Source: Nitrososphaeria archaeon (GTDB lineage Archaea; Thermoproteota; Nitrososphaeria; Conexivisphaerales; UBA164). From it: a stretch of 14,212 nt of DNA. The DNA lies in the NCBI GenBank assembly GCA_029775955.1, contig JARVJW010000105.1, positions 1-14,212 of the forward strand, given 5' to 3'. This document shows positions 13,928 to 14,212 of the stretch, piece after piece. How positions within the stretch are numbered: position 1 is the stretch's first letter; each line of letters opens with the position of its first letter. Below the pieces are notes generated by a model. That model worked only from the letters and a program-made list of their open reading frames with translations. It was not told the DNA's origin and did not search any database. A program made the position numbers and the translations under genes.

Positions 13928-14040
13928 TCAGCCAAACTTATTGTCCTCGCAGCAGAGGTTCAATCCATATATAACAAGTTCCTGACCCATTTTTATTGAT
14001 TGCAGCCCTGCACCTTTCTTACATCTACACCAACGTACAC
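13928..14040 (-). pseudogene. Decayed N-terminus of an IS110-type transposase
   Basis: From a GTG at 14040 the minus strand reads VYVGVDVRKVQG; after a frame slip at about 14006 it continues AAINKNGSG, and a further slip near 13981 would give ELVIYGLNL. The joined text follows the N-terminal pattern of IS110-family transposases (Y-V-G-x-D-V-x-K, then A-A-I-x-x-x-G), whose first Asp is part of the DEDD catalytic set. Stops occur in every frame, and only about 35 residues remain of roughly 300-400. The rest is absent because the flavoprotein promoter and gene follow directly. No terminal repeats were recognised. A chance match is possible, but the double pattern makes it less likely. Confidence 0.5.
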
Positions 14041-14212
14041 TAGCTTGCATAAGGCTGCATTCACTCATCCAAGCCCCATTAGCAGCTCAGATCCGTCACA
14101 TGCACAGTCGAAAAGACCATGTTTAACATGGACTGCTAGCCAATATAGTATGGAAGGCATCTATCATAAAATCACACATACAGAACGACTTCTCCAGGAG
14201 GAGGAAGAGCCT
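14041..14212. other. Unassigned sequence at the right edge
   Basis: No gene, RNA or clear repeat is supported here. The plus strand is open from 14000 to the edge in one frame (71 codons), but its composition is unlike the genes of this window and it runs antisense through the transposase remnant. A small inverted repeat CATGTT-T-AACATG is at 14118-14130. The stretch probably belongs to the same decayed region as the transposase fragment. Confidence 0.4.

Noticed and set aside
13957..13966. GGTTCAATCC, similar to a tRNA T-loop
   Set aside because: The flanking bases do not form a T-stem and no acceptor, D or anticodon arm can be drawn around it.
14118..14130. CATGTT-T-AACATG inverted repeat
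   Set aside because: It is only six bases per arm in AT-rich decayed sequence, far from any start codon, so chance is the simplest explanation.
14000..14212. Plus-strand frame open to the right edge
   Set aside because: It is antisense to the transposase remnant, begins only with TTG, has no recognisable domain, and cannot be judged without the next sequence.

Overview
The window looks like a chromosomal segment of an archaeon, most likely a Thermoplasmatales-type euryarchaeon; the lineage is an inference. The evidence is an archaeal-type S-adenosylmethionine synthetase, an archaeal HMG-CoA synthase/thiolase/DUF35 set, an XRE-HTH protein fused to CBS domains, AT-rich TATA boxes centred 25-28 bases before the first ATG (leaderless transcripts), frequent TTG starts inside operons, and arginine encoded mostly by AGG/AGA. 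All fourteen intact genes lie on the minus strand, so the window is best read from right to left.

Unit 1 (13858 to 10078) encodes a CoA-disulfide-reductase-like flavoprotein, an HTH-CBS regulator, S-adenosylmethionine synthetase and a short methylenetetrahydrofolate-reductase-like protein. The genes overlap or nearly touch. The set suggests a methyl-cycle/thiol-redox operon carrying its own candidate regulator. A perfect 9-bp inverted repeat (21 bp in all) lies inside the regulator gene.

Unit 2 (9846 to 2970) is a branched-chain amino-acid operon: acetolactate synthase large and small subunits, ketol-acid reductoisomerase, a 2-isopropylmalate/citramalate synthase and an isopropylmalate-dehydrogenase-family enzyme. 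It ends with two unexpected passengers, a highly charged coiled-coil protein and a HAD-fold protein lacking the second motif I aspartate. Units 1 and 2 are separated by about 230 very AT-rich bases holding an 11-bp perfect inverted repeat and TATA boxes. Unit 2 ends at a small hairpin followed by six T.

Unit 3 (2912 to 361) is the entry to the mevalonate pathway: HMG-CoA synthase, acetoacetyl-CoA thiolase and a DUF35 zinc-ribbon/OB-fold protein. In other archaea these three proteins form one channelling complex. It has its own leaderless promoter.

Both edges hold decayed sequence. The left edge carries a frameshifted fragment of a SAM-dependent methyltransferase (plus strand). The right edge carries what looks like the broken N-terminus of an IS110-type transposase (minus strand). 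No RNA gene or CRISPR array was seen. Most of the window is ordinary biosynthesis; the least explained parts are the regulator of the SAM operon with its internal palindrome, the intergenic inverted repeat, and the two tail genes of the ilv-leu operon.
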